The notes under the pieces were generated by a model, which ran no database searches, was not told the DNA's origin, and saw only the letters and a list, made by a program, of their open reading frames with translations. Both the position numbers and the translations under genes were made by a program. From Plasmopara viticola (lineage: Eukaryota > Oomycota > Peronosporomycetes > Peronosporales > Peronosporaceae), in contig MBPM02000180.1 in the NCBI GenBank assembly GCA_001695595.3, forward strand, positions 1 to 64,000: a stretch of DNA of 64,000 bases. The letters run 5' to 3'. Positions 46,225 through 58,672 of this stretch are shown one piece after another; the first letter of the stretch is position 1, and each line of letters starts with the position of its first letter.

Positions 46225-46864
46225 TCGATCACAAGTAAAAGGAAAAATTGAGGCCGGTGCGACCTGATGACGCATGGCACCTCGATCGAGTTTCTCACTG
46301 TCATGGGGTTATTTTTTAACTATCAACGTAGCTCAATCGTTCAACTATCCAATCGTTTTCAAGCACTTTCACGAGCAACTCATCAAGCATTTGCTCGGCT
46401 GATAACTCCTTGCGATACGCTAGCTACTAGTAATAGTTGTCTCCAGCTTTGCACTCACGTTTTTAGCACGGGACCAGAAGCACTGAAGTGTTCCGTATAA
46501 CGCACAGCTTTTCAAAAATGTCTTGCATCGTGTCTAAAGTATCCAATACTTTCGCCTCGAATAAATCGAAAAGCGCTCATATCGTATGTCATAATTGATA
46601 ATGCCAGGTCTATAGCTGTGAAGGCTCACTGTAGCTCATCGCACGCGTTTCCTTTCTTCAATGTTCGACATCGTCAGCGACTGCGTTATCGATGATGTCA
46701 AGGTGTTTTGCTTGTGGTCGACGTGTCAGTGGATTCGGTTGTTTTTTCTCAAGAGTCTAAATTGGTCGATTTTACTCCCTCAATTCGGTGTAGTCATCTT
46801 TGCTGTTTTGTGTAGCGCTAGCACTTCGCTCGCACCGCCGAGTTTCGCATTCTTGTCTTTTTAA
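46225..46864. other. Spacer between relics, no gene supported
   Basis: Nearly identical to 20750-21419 in the same orientation, including the loss of about 20 bases (ttccgtataacgcacagc) relative to the right-hand spacers. Confidence 0.5.
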
Positions 46865-47765
46865 GTATGATTATAAAATTATAGGTAAATACCATACACC
46901 TCATCAAGTCCGTCGAATCGCACCAAAATTGTCTTGGATATCTTGAATGGTCTTGCCATGCGTATCATGTACGACGGTCGTGTGCATGATTGGCACGAAA
47001 CTTAAGTTTTTTTAAGGCCGCGGCAATGTACGGATACATTAATAGAATCGTGAGACCATACAACTAACTGCAGCCAACGCATATTGAGCATCCCATAGCT
47101 CGCACGTCGTCTGGAAACATGCCCGCTATGACTCGCCATGCAAGTTCCAAGCCTCGCACCTAATCTTCCCGTCAAGTCTTGACGCCCTCTTGCTGCTGGG
47201 TAGAATACACGTTATTCTTACCAAAAACACGCGCTAATTGGTCTTCCGCTTCCTTAGATTATCGATTATTAACAATCACGCGAGTCTTTTTACCAGGACA
47301 GAGGGTGCAAATGACAGAAATTGTACTCCAAGCACAATTGGAAACCCTGTAATATACCTCCGAAACTCGTACTAGTAGAGAAAAATATAATCGCTACCAA
47401 GAAATGACCTAGGCAGTAAGAAAGCTGGGAGCACACACACAATTTACTGCGAAGGTGTGGTGGACAAATATCGCCAATGAAGCCAAATATCGCTGCTGTG
47501 TTCCCACCTGCTGCGATGTCTGCAAAAACACGATTAACGCTGAAAATTGGGATGGTACTAAATGTAGCCTGGATATCACCGCTAGCAATCATGACAAGAA
47601 AATTGGTTATCATGGTCTGTTATGGTCCAAACCTTTTTAGAAGACGTCCCGTCAAAAGTGAACTGATCATCCCACCAACAATCCACGCGATGTCTTCGAT
47701 AGTCCACTGGGTCTCGGTGTGTACGGGGAACACGAGAGACGTACCGGGCTTTATCCGTCGTCTCT
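46865..47765 (-). pseudogene. Old transporter relic with internal deletion
   Basis: Minus-strand relic containing WIVGGMISSLLTGRLLKRFGP, FADIAAGGNTAAIFGFIGD and ICPPHLRSKLCVC, with the shared helix 7-9 deletion at about 47165, ending DTYGKTIQDI-like near 46940. Its 5' end is fused in frame to the copia remnant (frame 47620-48042). Confidence 0.83.
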
Positions 47766-49378
47766 GCGAGACTGTCAAATGATTGAGATCCCAGTCCACC
47801 ACGACATCGACCTTAGACTTTATCACCAGTGTTGTCGTCACTGTCTTTGTTGTCTTCAGAAATGCCGCCGCTACCTTCCGTTCAACAAGTACGACCGCTC
47901 GACTCACTTCGACAGTGTTCATCTCAAGATTGAGTACCTTGTACCCCTTCGTATTGGATGCATACCCAGCATACAGCAATACTCTTCGCATCGAACTTCG
48001 TGCGCTTGGAATCATCAATATGTGCATAACCTTACGACCCAAATGGGCGCAGATGCTGTAGCTGTGGCTTCACTTTGAAGCACAACTCAAACAGAGTCAT
48101 GATCTTGTTGCTGCTGTTTGTACCCCAATTGATTATAGACACTGCTGTGTCCGCGGCTTTGGCCCACCACTATGTAGCTACACAATTGTAGTGCATCATG
48201 CTTCTGGCTTCCTCCACGATCGTCCAAAATATGCGCTCCGCAACGCCATTCTGCTGCGAAATGGATGGCACAGTCTTTTGATGCACAATCCTATTCTTTT
48301 TTCAGAACGCTGTCAGTCGCTTGCTCTTCTCTTCGCCACCGTTCTCAGTACGCAGGACTTTACTCATTGTTCCACACAGTCGCTCCATCTCATTCTCGAT
48401 CTCGATGGACTTTGATGGTACTTCATTCTTTGCCTTCAAAAGTACACAAATACAAGTCTAGCATAATCGTCCACGAAGGTGACCACATGGTGTGATCCAC
48501 CAGTAAATTTTGTTTACATTGGTCCCATGACGTCTGAGTAGACAAGTTGCAGCGGTCGCATTATCTTCTTCTTCAATTCATTTGAAAAGCTAGCCACAGT
48601 CATCTCGCCTTGCAGGCATCCACCACACAGGTTTTCGTATACGACCGTCGTTATGTTTGAAAGCCCTTCGGTGGTTTTTTGCATCTTCTCGTAGTTGTTG
48701 TAGATTGTGTGGCTATTTGTTGCGTGCCGCAGCTGCCACTCGTCAATTTCGTTCTCTTGCGCAACTAGCATCGCCTTTTTCGTGGTTCATTCTCAGGGTT
48801 TACACGATTCCATTGCGTTTGGCCGGGATCATGAGCTCATCATCTTTGTAGATCCCACAGAAAGTGTCACCGAAGCGAACGTCCGTGCCTGTGTTGGACA
48901 ATCTTAGTTATGGACAGCAGCCGTCTATTTAGCTTACCACATCTCCCATGGTCAGCTTTATTCCAATTTCCCAGCGAAACCGAACACTTCCTCGGCCGAT
49001 GGCATTCATTCCAGCACCATCCGCAACACATACTCCCGTGTGTAACGTGAATGCCATCTCTTTTTCTGCTATTCTTATTGGCTGAGGAACATACAAACTG
49101 CTTGTGTCCTGCTTTGTGACAGCGGTGACATTTGCTACAAAATAGTTGCTTCGTCTTTGCATTGTCCCCACTATTGCGTTGTTGACGTGTGCTACGTCCG
49201 CGACCATGAACACGACCGACTCGAAAAGTACCCTCAGCGACTTTTTGGTTATGCTTCCTCTTGTAATCCTTCTGGAGCTTCTCCTTGACATCCACCATCG
49301 TCACGCCAAAAGAGTTATCAATGATTGCCACCAACATTTCATCCCCAACCGGCAAGCTACCAGGTGTAATTGTCATCT
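47766..49378 (-). mobile_element. Ty1/copia remnant, inverted relative to the first
   Basis: Reverse complement of 22474-24045: integrase pieces, CGGCLQGEMT (about 48580), VADGAGMNAIGRGSV, and the CHRCHKAGHKQFVC zinc knuckle (about 49088-49130). The gag-side end is shorter than in the first copy and joins directly to transporter relic sequence at about 49380. No RT, RNase H or LTR. Confidence 0.87.
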
Positions 49379-49384
49379 GGCGAT

Positions 49385-50150
49385 GTCATAATCTCTAGCG
49401 GTGATATCCAGGCTACATTTAGTACCACCACAATTATCAGTGTTGATCGTGTTTTTGCAGACATCGCAGCAGGTGGGAACACAGCAGCAATATTTGGCTT
49501 CATTGGCGATATTTGTCCACCACACCTTCGCAGTAAATTGTGTGTGTGCTCCCGAATTTTTTGCTGCCTAGGTCATTTCTTGGTAGCGATTATGTCTTTC
49601 TCTGCTAGTACGAATTTTGGAGGTATATTACTGGGTTTCCAATTGTGCTTGGAGTACAATTTCTGTCATTTGCACCCTCTGTCCTGGTAAAAAGTCTCGC
49701 GCGATTGTTAATAATTGATAATCTAAGGAAGCGGAAGACCAATTAGCGCGTGTTTTTGGTAAGAATAACGTGTATTCTACCCAGCAGCAAGAGGGCGTCA
49801 AGACTTGACGGGAAGATTTGGTGCAAGGCTTGGAACTTGCATGGCGAGTCATGGCGGGCATGTTTCCAGACGACGTGCGAGCTATGGGGTGCTCAGAATG
49901 CGTTGGCTGCAGTTAGTTGTATGGTCTCACGATTCTATTCATGTATCCGTACATTGCCGCGGCCTTAAAAAAACTTAAGTTCGTGCCGATCATGCACACG
50001 ATCGCGTCTTCATTTCTCTCCTTTTTTTCACCGTCGTGCATGATACGTATGGCAAGACCATTCAAGATATCCAAGATAGATTTGGTGCGAATCCGACGGA
50101 CATGATGAGGTGTATGGTTTTCTCCTGTTTTCTTATAATCATACTCATGC
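49385..50150 (+). pseudogene. Old transporter relic, shortened
   Basis: Plus-strand relic starting at the residue-137 region (ctctagcggtgatatccagg), then IGDICPPHLRSKLCVC, the shared helix 7-9 deletion near 49815, the helix 11-12 stretch and DTYGKTIQDIQD near 50045-50080. Roughly 55 more residues are missing at its 5' side than in the relic at 24060, because the copia junction lies further in. Confidence 0.82.
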
Positions 50151-50817
50151 ATAAAAAATACATCTCACAAAAAACTAGAATCCGAAATGGGCGGTCCGAG
50201 CGAAGTGCGAGCGCTACACAAAACAGCAAAGATGACTCCTGCGAATTGAGAAGGTAACGAATTCGGACACTTGAGAAAAGGAAACCGAATCCACTGACAT
50301 GTCGACCACAAGCAAAACACCTAGACATCATCGATAACGCAGTCGCTGACGATGTCGAACATTGAAGAAAGGAAACGCGTGCGACGAGCTGCAGTGAGAC
50401 TTCTCAGCTATAGACCTGGCATTAACAATTATGACATACGATATGAGCACTTTTCGATTTCTTCGAGGCGAAAGTATTGGATACTTTAGACGCAATGCAA
50501 GACCTTTCGAAAAGCTGTGCAACAAGTTAATAAATGGTGCGTCATTCGGAGCACTTCAGTGCTCCTGGTCCCATGCTAAAAACGTGAACGCAAAGCTAGA
50601 GACAACAATTACGAGTAGCTAGCGTATCGCAAGGAGTTGTCAGCTGAGCAAATGCTTGGTGAGTTGCTCGTGTAAAGTTTGAAAACGATTGGATAGATGA
50701 CCGACAGAGCTACGTCAACATTTGGAAAAATTTCCTCATGACGGTGAGAAACCCGATCGAGGTGCCATGCGTCATCAGGTCGCATCGGCCATAATTTTTC
50801 CTTTTACTTGTGATCGC
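50151..50817. other. Spacer between relics, no gene supported
   Basis: Counterpart of 25011-25681 in the same orientation, with its own small indels (for example atttggaaaaatttcctcatgacgg near 50720). Confidence 0.5.
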
Positions 50818-51735
50818 ATGGAGCTTACGCCGATGTCATCTACGTCTGCTCCGACATCCATTGTGACAGGTCGAGACACAATATCTCTAGCAAGTTTAGG
50901 ACTTTACGCCAACACCCTTGTCGTAGCACTGCAGCATTTTCAGGTCGGACGGTCCACGTCGCAATCGAACAATTTCATCTCTGATAAAAGAGGAATGCAA
51001 CGCAATGCCTTTTGTACCCAGTATGTTCCTCTTTTTCTGGATACACGAAGACTTTGTAGACACTTGCAGGTAGCTCTTGGATCCTCGTTCGAAGATTGGT
51101 GGGTTTGGACGCGTCGAAAAAAAGTCTGGCTAGAAAAAAACTTTTAATTGTCTAGGGACAGGCTGAAGCGACCAACTTTTCACTCTTGAACACTCAATAC
51201 GTCTTACACTGAGTCATTTAAGTGTGTCCATTGCTTTTTTTGCCAATATCGGCGGTGAATTGCCGCATTGTCACTTCTCAGAACGGTTCTATGTACTACT
51301 TCCCAGAGCGGTTCTATGTATACCCTTGGCATGGTGGAAAGTCGTGCGTGATTATGATGACAGTTCAAGAATTATGCGGCGCACTTATTGCCTGACAGGA
51401 GCTTGCATGTCTGCTTGGACAGGGCAACGTGTTTCCAGCAAAGATATGGAGAAGTCAATAAAAAACGACAACTTGCGTGGGAGTCGGATGTGGAAGCGTT
51501 AAACCAATGCAATTATTTCGCACGTCAATGGCCTAAAGCGCGTAAGCTCACCAATTTGGTCTCATTGTCTCTCCGACGGCAATTACTAGTAGCAATCAAA
51601 AATGTCGGTGCCCAAAGATTCACTGCCTTCAATGCTACCTTCTTCACTCGTCCAGTCTATTTCAACAAGCTAGACTTTCCGACAGTCGAGTCGACTTGTG
51701 TTAATGTTGACAAATATATTACCACTTGTTACTAA
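50818..51735 (+). pseudogene. Old transporter relic, N-terminus to helix 7
   Basis: ATG at 50818. The best-preserved N-terminal relic: SLASLGLYANTLVVALQHFQ and GRSTSQSNNF are in one open frame to 51147. The VESPAW region lies near 51330 and helix 7 near 51590-51680, in other frames. Confidence 0.76.
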
Positions 51736-52613
51736 ATGCTATTCTGATCTAAGATCACCATGAATTTGATTGTTATTTGTCAGCTTAAAATGTATCGGGC
51801 AAAGCGCCCCATATTAACATGCTCAACTTCGTCGAGCAGCTTCTTAATCAGCTGACCATTTAGAGGACATGTAGATCGTAATACTATTTTGGCCGGTCGG
51901 GTATTAAAAGTAAATTTCTGTCAGTCGTACAAAGCGTTGATTTGTGTTGCCAGAAATCAAGCACCAGACTTTTCGCGAATTGAAAAGAAAGATTGCGTTG
52001 AAGGTTACTTAATATATTATCAGTCATGCAGATTAATCCAAATGGTGCACGATATTCGGAGTGCACACGAATTTTTGATCGTTATACATCCCATTTGTCT
52101 AAATTAAACTTACGCAAGTTTACAAATGGTCCTTGTGATTTTATTTCAAGCTTCCCGTGAAAATTTAGCTAATTTTATCACTTTACCATCACCATAACAC
52201 ATTTAAGTCGCACTTATTCAAACAGCAGCGATCAGACTTATTCAACGGACTAACACACTTTGACTTTCAGCCTACTGTTTTACTCAGGAAGTATGGTTTG
52301 TATGGTTTAGCGAAAAGTTTTGATAGATTGGCACCTTGCTGGATTATAGTGTAATGAAAAGGTTGTCTGCACAAAAAGTAAAGCGTATTTCGCCGATAGA
52401 GCGGTTCGCCACTATGAAAGAGTAAAGTGTTTGTGTGGTCAATAAATTGTTAGTAGCAAACATTGTAGTGTCGTATAATTCTAATTTGTATAACATTTGT
52501 GTAGGCCAGATTTTATATAGTCCTAATTGCTGCAAATTAGATTTCACTGCAACCAGATCTCAATATATAATCAGAGCAATGTAAATAGGCTTTTCTAACT
52601 GACTTAAGATTCT
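51736..52613. other. 3' flank of copy 9 and old flank; contains empty SINE site
   Basis: Reverse-complement transporter 3' flank. The 13-bp target cataacacattta occurs once at 52193-52205, with no insertion. Confidence 0.6.
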
Positions 52614-54191
52614 AACGAAGGGATCTGATTTTGACCGTGATCAGTTGTGGCCACGGTTTTCATCCTTTTTGCAGCAAATTCGTCTTGGATATCTTGATGG
52701 TCTTGCCATACGTATCGGGCACGACACTGAAAAAGAAGAGAAATGACAATGCGATCGTGTACATGAATGGCACGAAACTATAGTTTTCTAAGGCAGCAGC
52801 AATGTACGGATACGTTAATCCAATGATGAGACTGCACGACCAACTGCAGCCTACGCAAACGGAGCATCCTACTGCTCGCGCGTCGTCGGGGAACATATCC
52901 GCCATGACCCCCCATACCAGTGGTCCGAGACTTGCACCATATGTAATCATGTAGAGCGCAACAAACAGAATAGCAAGCGAGGACATATGAGTCACTAGCG
53001 ACGCTGTAATACCAAGCGCACTTAGTAGCATGCCTGCGAGGCCGAACAAAATAAGCTTGCGATTACCAAATCGCGAGGCTAGAAAGCCACTGAACAAGGT
53101 CGGTACCATATTGATAGAGTTGACTATCATTACACCAATTCGACTGTCCGAAAGCCCGCTTGCTTAAAAATGCCGGACGAGTAAAAGAAGACCGCATTGA
53201 TACCGGAGAACTGTAGAGCACCAGCCACACCGATGGCCGTTAGCATCTGTGGAAGCAACGACGTAAACAGTCTCGAAAGTGTACTGGCTTGGCCTTGAGT
53301 AGGGGCTAGTGCGATTCTTGACATACCGAGGTCCTCTAACTTAGTCGTTCCTTCCCGTCCAGACTCAACGTCTACTTGCTGCTGGTCAATCCAAACTTTG
53401 GCCGCATACACGTTATCCTCACCAAAGAGACACGCTAATTGGTTTTCCGCTTCCGTGGGTTTGTCGACCATCAACAACCACGCGGGACTTTCCACCAGTA
53501 CAGACGGTGCCAATGCCAGGAACAATACCCCGAGCACGATTGGAAACCCAGCAACATACCTCCAACCAGTGCTCGTGCTAGCGAAGAAGAACATGATTGC
53601 TACCAGGAAATGACCGAGACAGTTTGAAAGCTGAAAGCACACACCCAATTTGCTGCGAAGATGAGGTGGACAAATTTCGCCAATGAAACCAGGAATTACT
53701 GCTGTTGAACCGCCTGATGCGATGCCTGCAAAGACACGGCCAACACTGAAAGTCGTGATGGTACTGGATGTTGCCTGGATGACACCACCAGCAATCATGA
53801 CAAGGCAATTGGCCATCATGGTCGGTTTTCGTCCAAATTTGTTTGAAAGTCGTCCAGTCAAAAGTGAACCGATCATCCCACCAACAATCCACGCGCTGAC
53901 TGCGATAGTCCATTGGGTCTTGGTGTGTCCGGGGAACATTAGACACGTACCGGGCTCAATCGGTCGTGCATTGCAGTCCTCCTCATTATTAAAAATCGAA
54001 TTGTTCATTTGTGACGTGGACCATCCAAATTGAATGCCTTGGATCACTGCTATGATAACATTGGCGTATAACTTCCACGTTGGTTTAATGGGATCAGTTT
54101 TGATGTCAGCAACTGCAGTCATAGCCAAAGGCGTCGGAGCTACCCAGCAGTAATCACTGCTATTGCTGACCATCGACGAGGGAAAATCCAT
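52614..54191 (-). pseudogene. MFS sugar transporter copy 9, two frameshifts
   Basis: Starts at 54191 with the copy 8 type N-terminus (one change, DPIKP). It is open through helix 7 (353 codons), where one G is missing from a GGGG run near 53155. The remainder is open from about 53130 to a second single-base loss near 52695 (cttgatgg against cttgaatgg), which removes the normal DIQDEF tail. The MVDKPTEAEN and LALAPTQGQ variants group it with copy 8. Apart from the two losses the coding sequence looks conserved. Confidence 0.9.
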
Positions 54192-56177
54192 GATTGTTGC
54201 CAGAGTGCTATTTTGTCAATAGATTCGCTTATTTCACCGTTGCTTTGACGCCTGCGTTTTTTCTAGCAAAACGTAAAATGACATGGGTTCATATATTCTT
54301 CACCTAAGAAGACCGATCTATCCTTGCTCGGGAAAGACTAAGGCAGAATACACTAACAGATTTGGGTTCCAAGTGTTTCAAAGGAATTCCTCACAAATTG
54401 TGGATAACAGGCAAAATGAATTTATGGGTAGTGAGTTACTTACGGAAAGTAATTTCAGGCAACATTTGAAATGCGATAAAAAAAGCTTTTGATCTTATGC
54501 GGAAAAATTTTACCATGTGTAGTTAATCGGTCGACAAAGTTCGACCATCGTAAAGTTGTCAAATTTAATCATTGACAAATCTTTAGCTACTAGGCTTCGC
54601 AAAACACACGCCTAAACGTATTTGTCACGCGAATCAAAGTCATCATTTTGCAATTACGTCAAAGTTTAAGCGCACTGGTTCACACTTTCCTACGTTTGTT
54701 ACCATCATCTCGTAAAGCTGGTCTTTTTTGTGTCACCCTAATTTTCCCTCATCGGCATAAATGAACACAAGCTCTTGAATAAAGCAATCTAACGTGAATT
54801 ACTTGCTCGTAAGTGCACGTAATTTGTAGACAATTGTGTGCATATGAAATTGTGCAGTCACATGCATGGTGAAAGACAGTCATGCGCACACAGGGAAGAA
54901 ACATATGGTGCGCCACTGCTTCGAGTTACTAGGTGTAGCGAGCTTTAAATTAGCCCCGTTAGTCCTTTCGCGGTGTATACAAGGTCGACTATCTCGACCA
55001 TAAGTAGATATTTTTCAAATCCATGTCGCAAAGTTTACTCTATGATAGTAATATGCGCGGTATGCTGCGAAAAAAGTTAGCGATACGCGAACGCAATGCG
55101 CTGCGAAAAAAAAAAAGCGATACGCAGACGACTTCCAGCTTCATTATATGCTCCCCTTTTCCAGACGAATTATATTATTCAAAATGACGGTTTCAGAATT
55201 TGTTTTGCGTAGCATGCGACTCATTTCAATGGTAGCACTGCCATGCCGCTAATAAGTTCAGCACATTCAAGTCTTTAATAATAGTATGGCTTCTAATTGC
55301 AAAATTATACCGCTCTCCTTTACGTGGCTATTGGCTTTTTTTAAAATATGTAGTATTAAAAGTAGTACATCTCAGTACGTAATATTCCCAAATATTTTCT
55401 TTAATCGAAATTGTAGAGCGATTGTCGAGCAAAGTTTAATTGTGGATGTGTTCCTACGGGTCTAAATCGTAGCTGCATTACATCGCCATAAAATTTGTGT
55501 CAATACAACTGGCTGTTGCTGCTACCCGGAGAAGTGATCGAGCAGGTCATATTCACTGATCAAGTGCGGTCGCTCGCGATATTTGGTCCCACTAGACGCA
55601 AGCCGATCTGGATTCGAGAGGTCGCTCCACGAGCTGAGTAGGCCTTAGTGAAGCACTACGCCTAGATTGGTATGAATTGGAAAAGTCGCGCGATATGGGA
55701 TGAATTGAGCCATAACAGCCACAATAAACAATTATTGATGGTTTTCGATAATCGATATGGTTTTGTGTAGACATTTTTTGAAAATCACCAGCCAATGAGT
55801 GAACAATCAACTTTGGCTTTGTTCCTGCCTCCAATCTTTGGATCCGAGCCGCGTTATCTACCCATCCCCCCATTTCGTTATCCAAACCCCATTCTTGTGA
55901 ACGGCTAATTAAAGTAAACTACTGATTGGCTAAAACTCGGGCTTAATATACGCCACTTTCATCTTAACCTCTTTTTGCTGTTTGATTCACCATCCATAAA
56001 ATGTTTGTAATTCGCGAACATGCCGATCGCGCGAGCAGATAATGGAACGCTATCACTGCCTCAGCTATCAACATTGTTCACATCATTTCGGTAAGCTGGC
56101 TTTGGTCAGTATCGTACAACATTTTATAACACTCTTCTGAGATAATCAAAACTGTGCCACGATTAAAGTGTCTAGTA
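54192..56177. repeat. 2-kb intergenic region, direct duplicate of 29350-31335
   Basis: Offset 24842 bases from the first copy, with scattered substitutions (for example around 55246-55320). No gene supported. Confidence 0.75.
54268..54283 (-). promoter_or_regulatory. Inr-like element of copy 9
   Basis: Same minus-strand motif as at 29427-29442, about 77 bases before the ATG at 54191. Confidence 0.48.
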
Positions 56178-57337
56178 GTGTTATCCAGGCTACATCCAGT
56201 ACCATCACGATTTTCAGTGTTGGCCGTGTCTTTGCAGGTATCGCATAAGACATTTTATTGCAGTAATTTTTGGCTTCATTGGCGAGATTTGTCCACCACA
56301 TCTTCGCTGCAAATTGGGTATGCTTTCAGCTTTCTAACTGTCTCGGTCATTTCCTGGTAGCAATCATGTTCTTCTACGCTAGAACGAGCACCGGTTGGAG
56401 GTACGTTGCTGGGTTTCCAATCGTGCTCGGGGTATTGTTCCTGGCATTGGCACCGTCTGTACTGGTGGAAAGTCCCGCGTGGTTGTTGATGGTCGACCAA
56501 CCCAAGGAAGCGGAAAACCAATTAGCGTGTCTCTTTGGTAAGGATAACGTGTATGTGGCCAAAGTTTGGATTGACCAGCAACAAGTAGACGTTGAGTCTA
56601 GACGGGAACAACGATTAAGTTAAAGGACCTTGGGTATGTCAAGAATCGCACCAGCCCCTACTCAAGGTCAAACCAGTACACTTTTGAGACTGTTCACGTC
56701 GTTGCTACCACAGATGCTAACAGTCATCGGTGTGGCTGGAGCTCTACAGTTCTCCGGTATCAATGCGGTCTTCTTTTACTCGACCGGCATTTTTAAGCAA
56801 GCGGGACTTTCGGACAGTCGAATTGGTGTAATGATAGTCAACTCCATCAATATGGTACCGACCTTGTTTAGTGGCTTTCTAGCCTCACGATTCGGTAATC
56901 GCAAGCTTATTTTGTTCGGCCTCGCAGGCATGCTACTAAGTGCGATTGGTATTACAGCGTCGCTAGTGACTCATATGTCCTCGCTTGCTATTCTGTTTGT
57001 TGCGCTCTACATGATTACATATGGTGCAAGTCTCGGACCACTGGTATGGGGGGTCATGGCGGATATGTTCCCCGACGACGCGCGAGCAGTAGGATGCTCC
57101 GTTTGCGTAGGCTGCAGCTGGTCGTGCAGTCTCATCATTGGATTAACGTATCCGTACATTGCTGCTGCCTTAGAAAACTATAATTTCGTGCCATTAATGT
57201 ACACGATCGCATTGTCATTTCTCTTCTTTTTCAGTGTCGTGCCCGATACGTATGGCAAGACCATTTAAGATATCCAAGACGAATTTGCTGCAAAAAGGAT
57301 GAAAACCTTGGCCACAACCGATCACGGTCAAAATTAG
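56178..57337 (+). pseudogene. MFS sugar transporter copy 10, 5'-truncated
   Basis: Duplicate of copy 7 with the same truncation point, the same stop near 56247, the same loop frameshift near 56622 and the same CAA-to-TAA stop at 57266. It differs at only a few bases (for example SAIGI for SALGI and NYNFVP for NYSFVP). The shared lesions show that both copies were already dead before duplication. Confidence 0.9.
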
Positions 57338-57745
57338 ATCTCTTTGTTAAAATAAGTAAGTCAGTTAGAAAAACCTATTTTACATTGCTCTGATTATATA
57401 TTTAGATCTGGCTGTAGTGAAATCTAATTTGCAGCAACTAAGACTATATAAAATCTGGCTAACACAAATGTGATACAAATTAGAGTTATACGACACTACA
57501 GTGTTTGCTACTAACAATTTATTGACCACACAAACACTATACTCTTTTCATATTGGCGAACCGTACTATCGCCGAAATACGCTTTACTTTTTGTGCAGAC
57601 AACCTTTTCATTACACTCAAATCCAGCAAGGTGCTAGTCTATCAAAAAATTTCGCTAAACAATACAAACCATACTTACTGAGTAAAACAGTAGGCTGAAA
57701 ATCGAAGTGTGTTAGTCCGTTGAATAAGTCTGATCGCTGTTGTTA
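57338..57745. other. 3' flank of copy 10 up to copia insertion
   Basis: Duplicate of 32496-32903. Confidence 0.6.
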
Positions 57746-57960
57746 TGTAGAAAGGGCTTGTGTGCTGAAAGGTAAATTTCGAAGGGAATATATATCTAGG
57801 TCCTTCGTTCGCTAACGTGCTACATCTAGCCTACTGGATTTTCTACTGGATACTGATTCATTCATGCGTCAGCCTGATTTACCCGTGCGACACTATAGCG
57901 TCAGCACCGTACCATAATCATGTGGTTGGCTAGCATGCTTACAGCGGTGCAATATTAACA
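57746..57960 (-). repeat. 3' LTR of second copia element
   Basis: 215 bp, identical in length to the 3' LTR at 32904 and sharing its 28-bp extra segment. Confidence 0.9.
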
Positions 57961-57973
57961 CTCCCACTCACCG

Positions 57974-58672
57974 CTAATGTTGTACATGCGCTGGGCCTAT
58001 GCCACATGCTTCCAGTAGATACTTGAGTCGCTTGGTCTCAAGCGCCTTGGTCAGCATGTCCGCAAGTTGATTCACAGTCGACACGTATTTAAATGTGATG
58101 TTGTTTCGTGCCACGTTTTCCCGAATAAAATGGTGGCGGATGTCGACGTGGTTGGTCCTTGCATTGTAGCCCGCATTGTTGGCAAGTCCGATCGCACCTT
58201 GAATGTCTTCCCAGATCAACGTAGGTCCCACTTGTTCATGACCGAGATCCTTAAGCAAAGCTCGCACCCATAAAACCTTATGTGTACATAGACTTAGTGC
58301 CATATACTCAGCTTCCGCAGAGCTTAGTGCCACCGTGCGCTGATACTTGGACTTAAATATAACCGGTGCACCTCCAGTTATAGCCATGATTCCTGTAACC
58401 GAACGTCGGTCATCGATATTACTGCCCCAGTCTGCATCTGTGTATGCTGTAACCTGTGGTTCAGTGGAGCTACCGTCGTAAGTGATTCCATAATTCCTTC
58501 TCGTCTTGAGAAAGCGGAGTACTCGAATCGCAGCTTTCTAATGCTGCTAACACGGATTCTCCAAGAAGCGAGGTAATTGTGTAACCACATATGCGATATC
58601 AGGTCGTGTACATGTTGCAATGTATAACAAACATCCAATCAAGGACCTGTACGGCTTCGTGCGCATCTAGGC
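57974..58672 (-). pseudogene. copia RNase H region, second copy
   Basis: Carries SSAEAEYMAL and VDIRHHFIRE in frame 57974-58387; the TDADW part is in another frame, as in the first copy. Confidence 0.87.
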
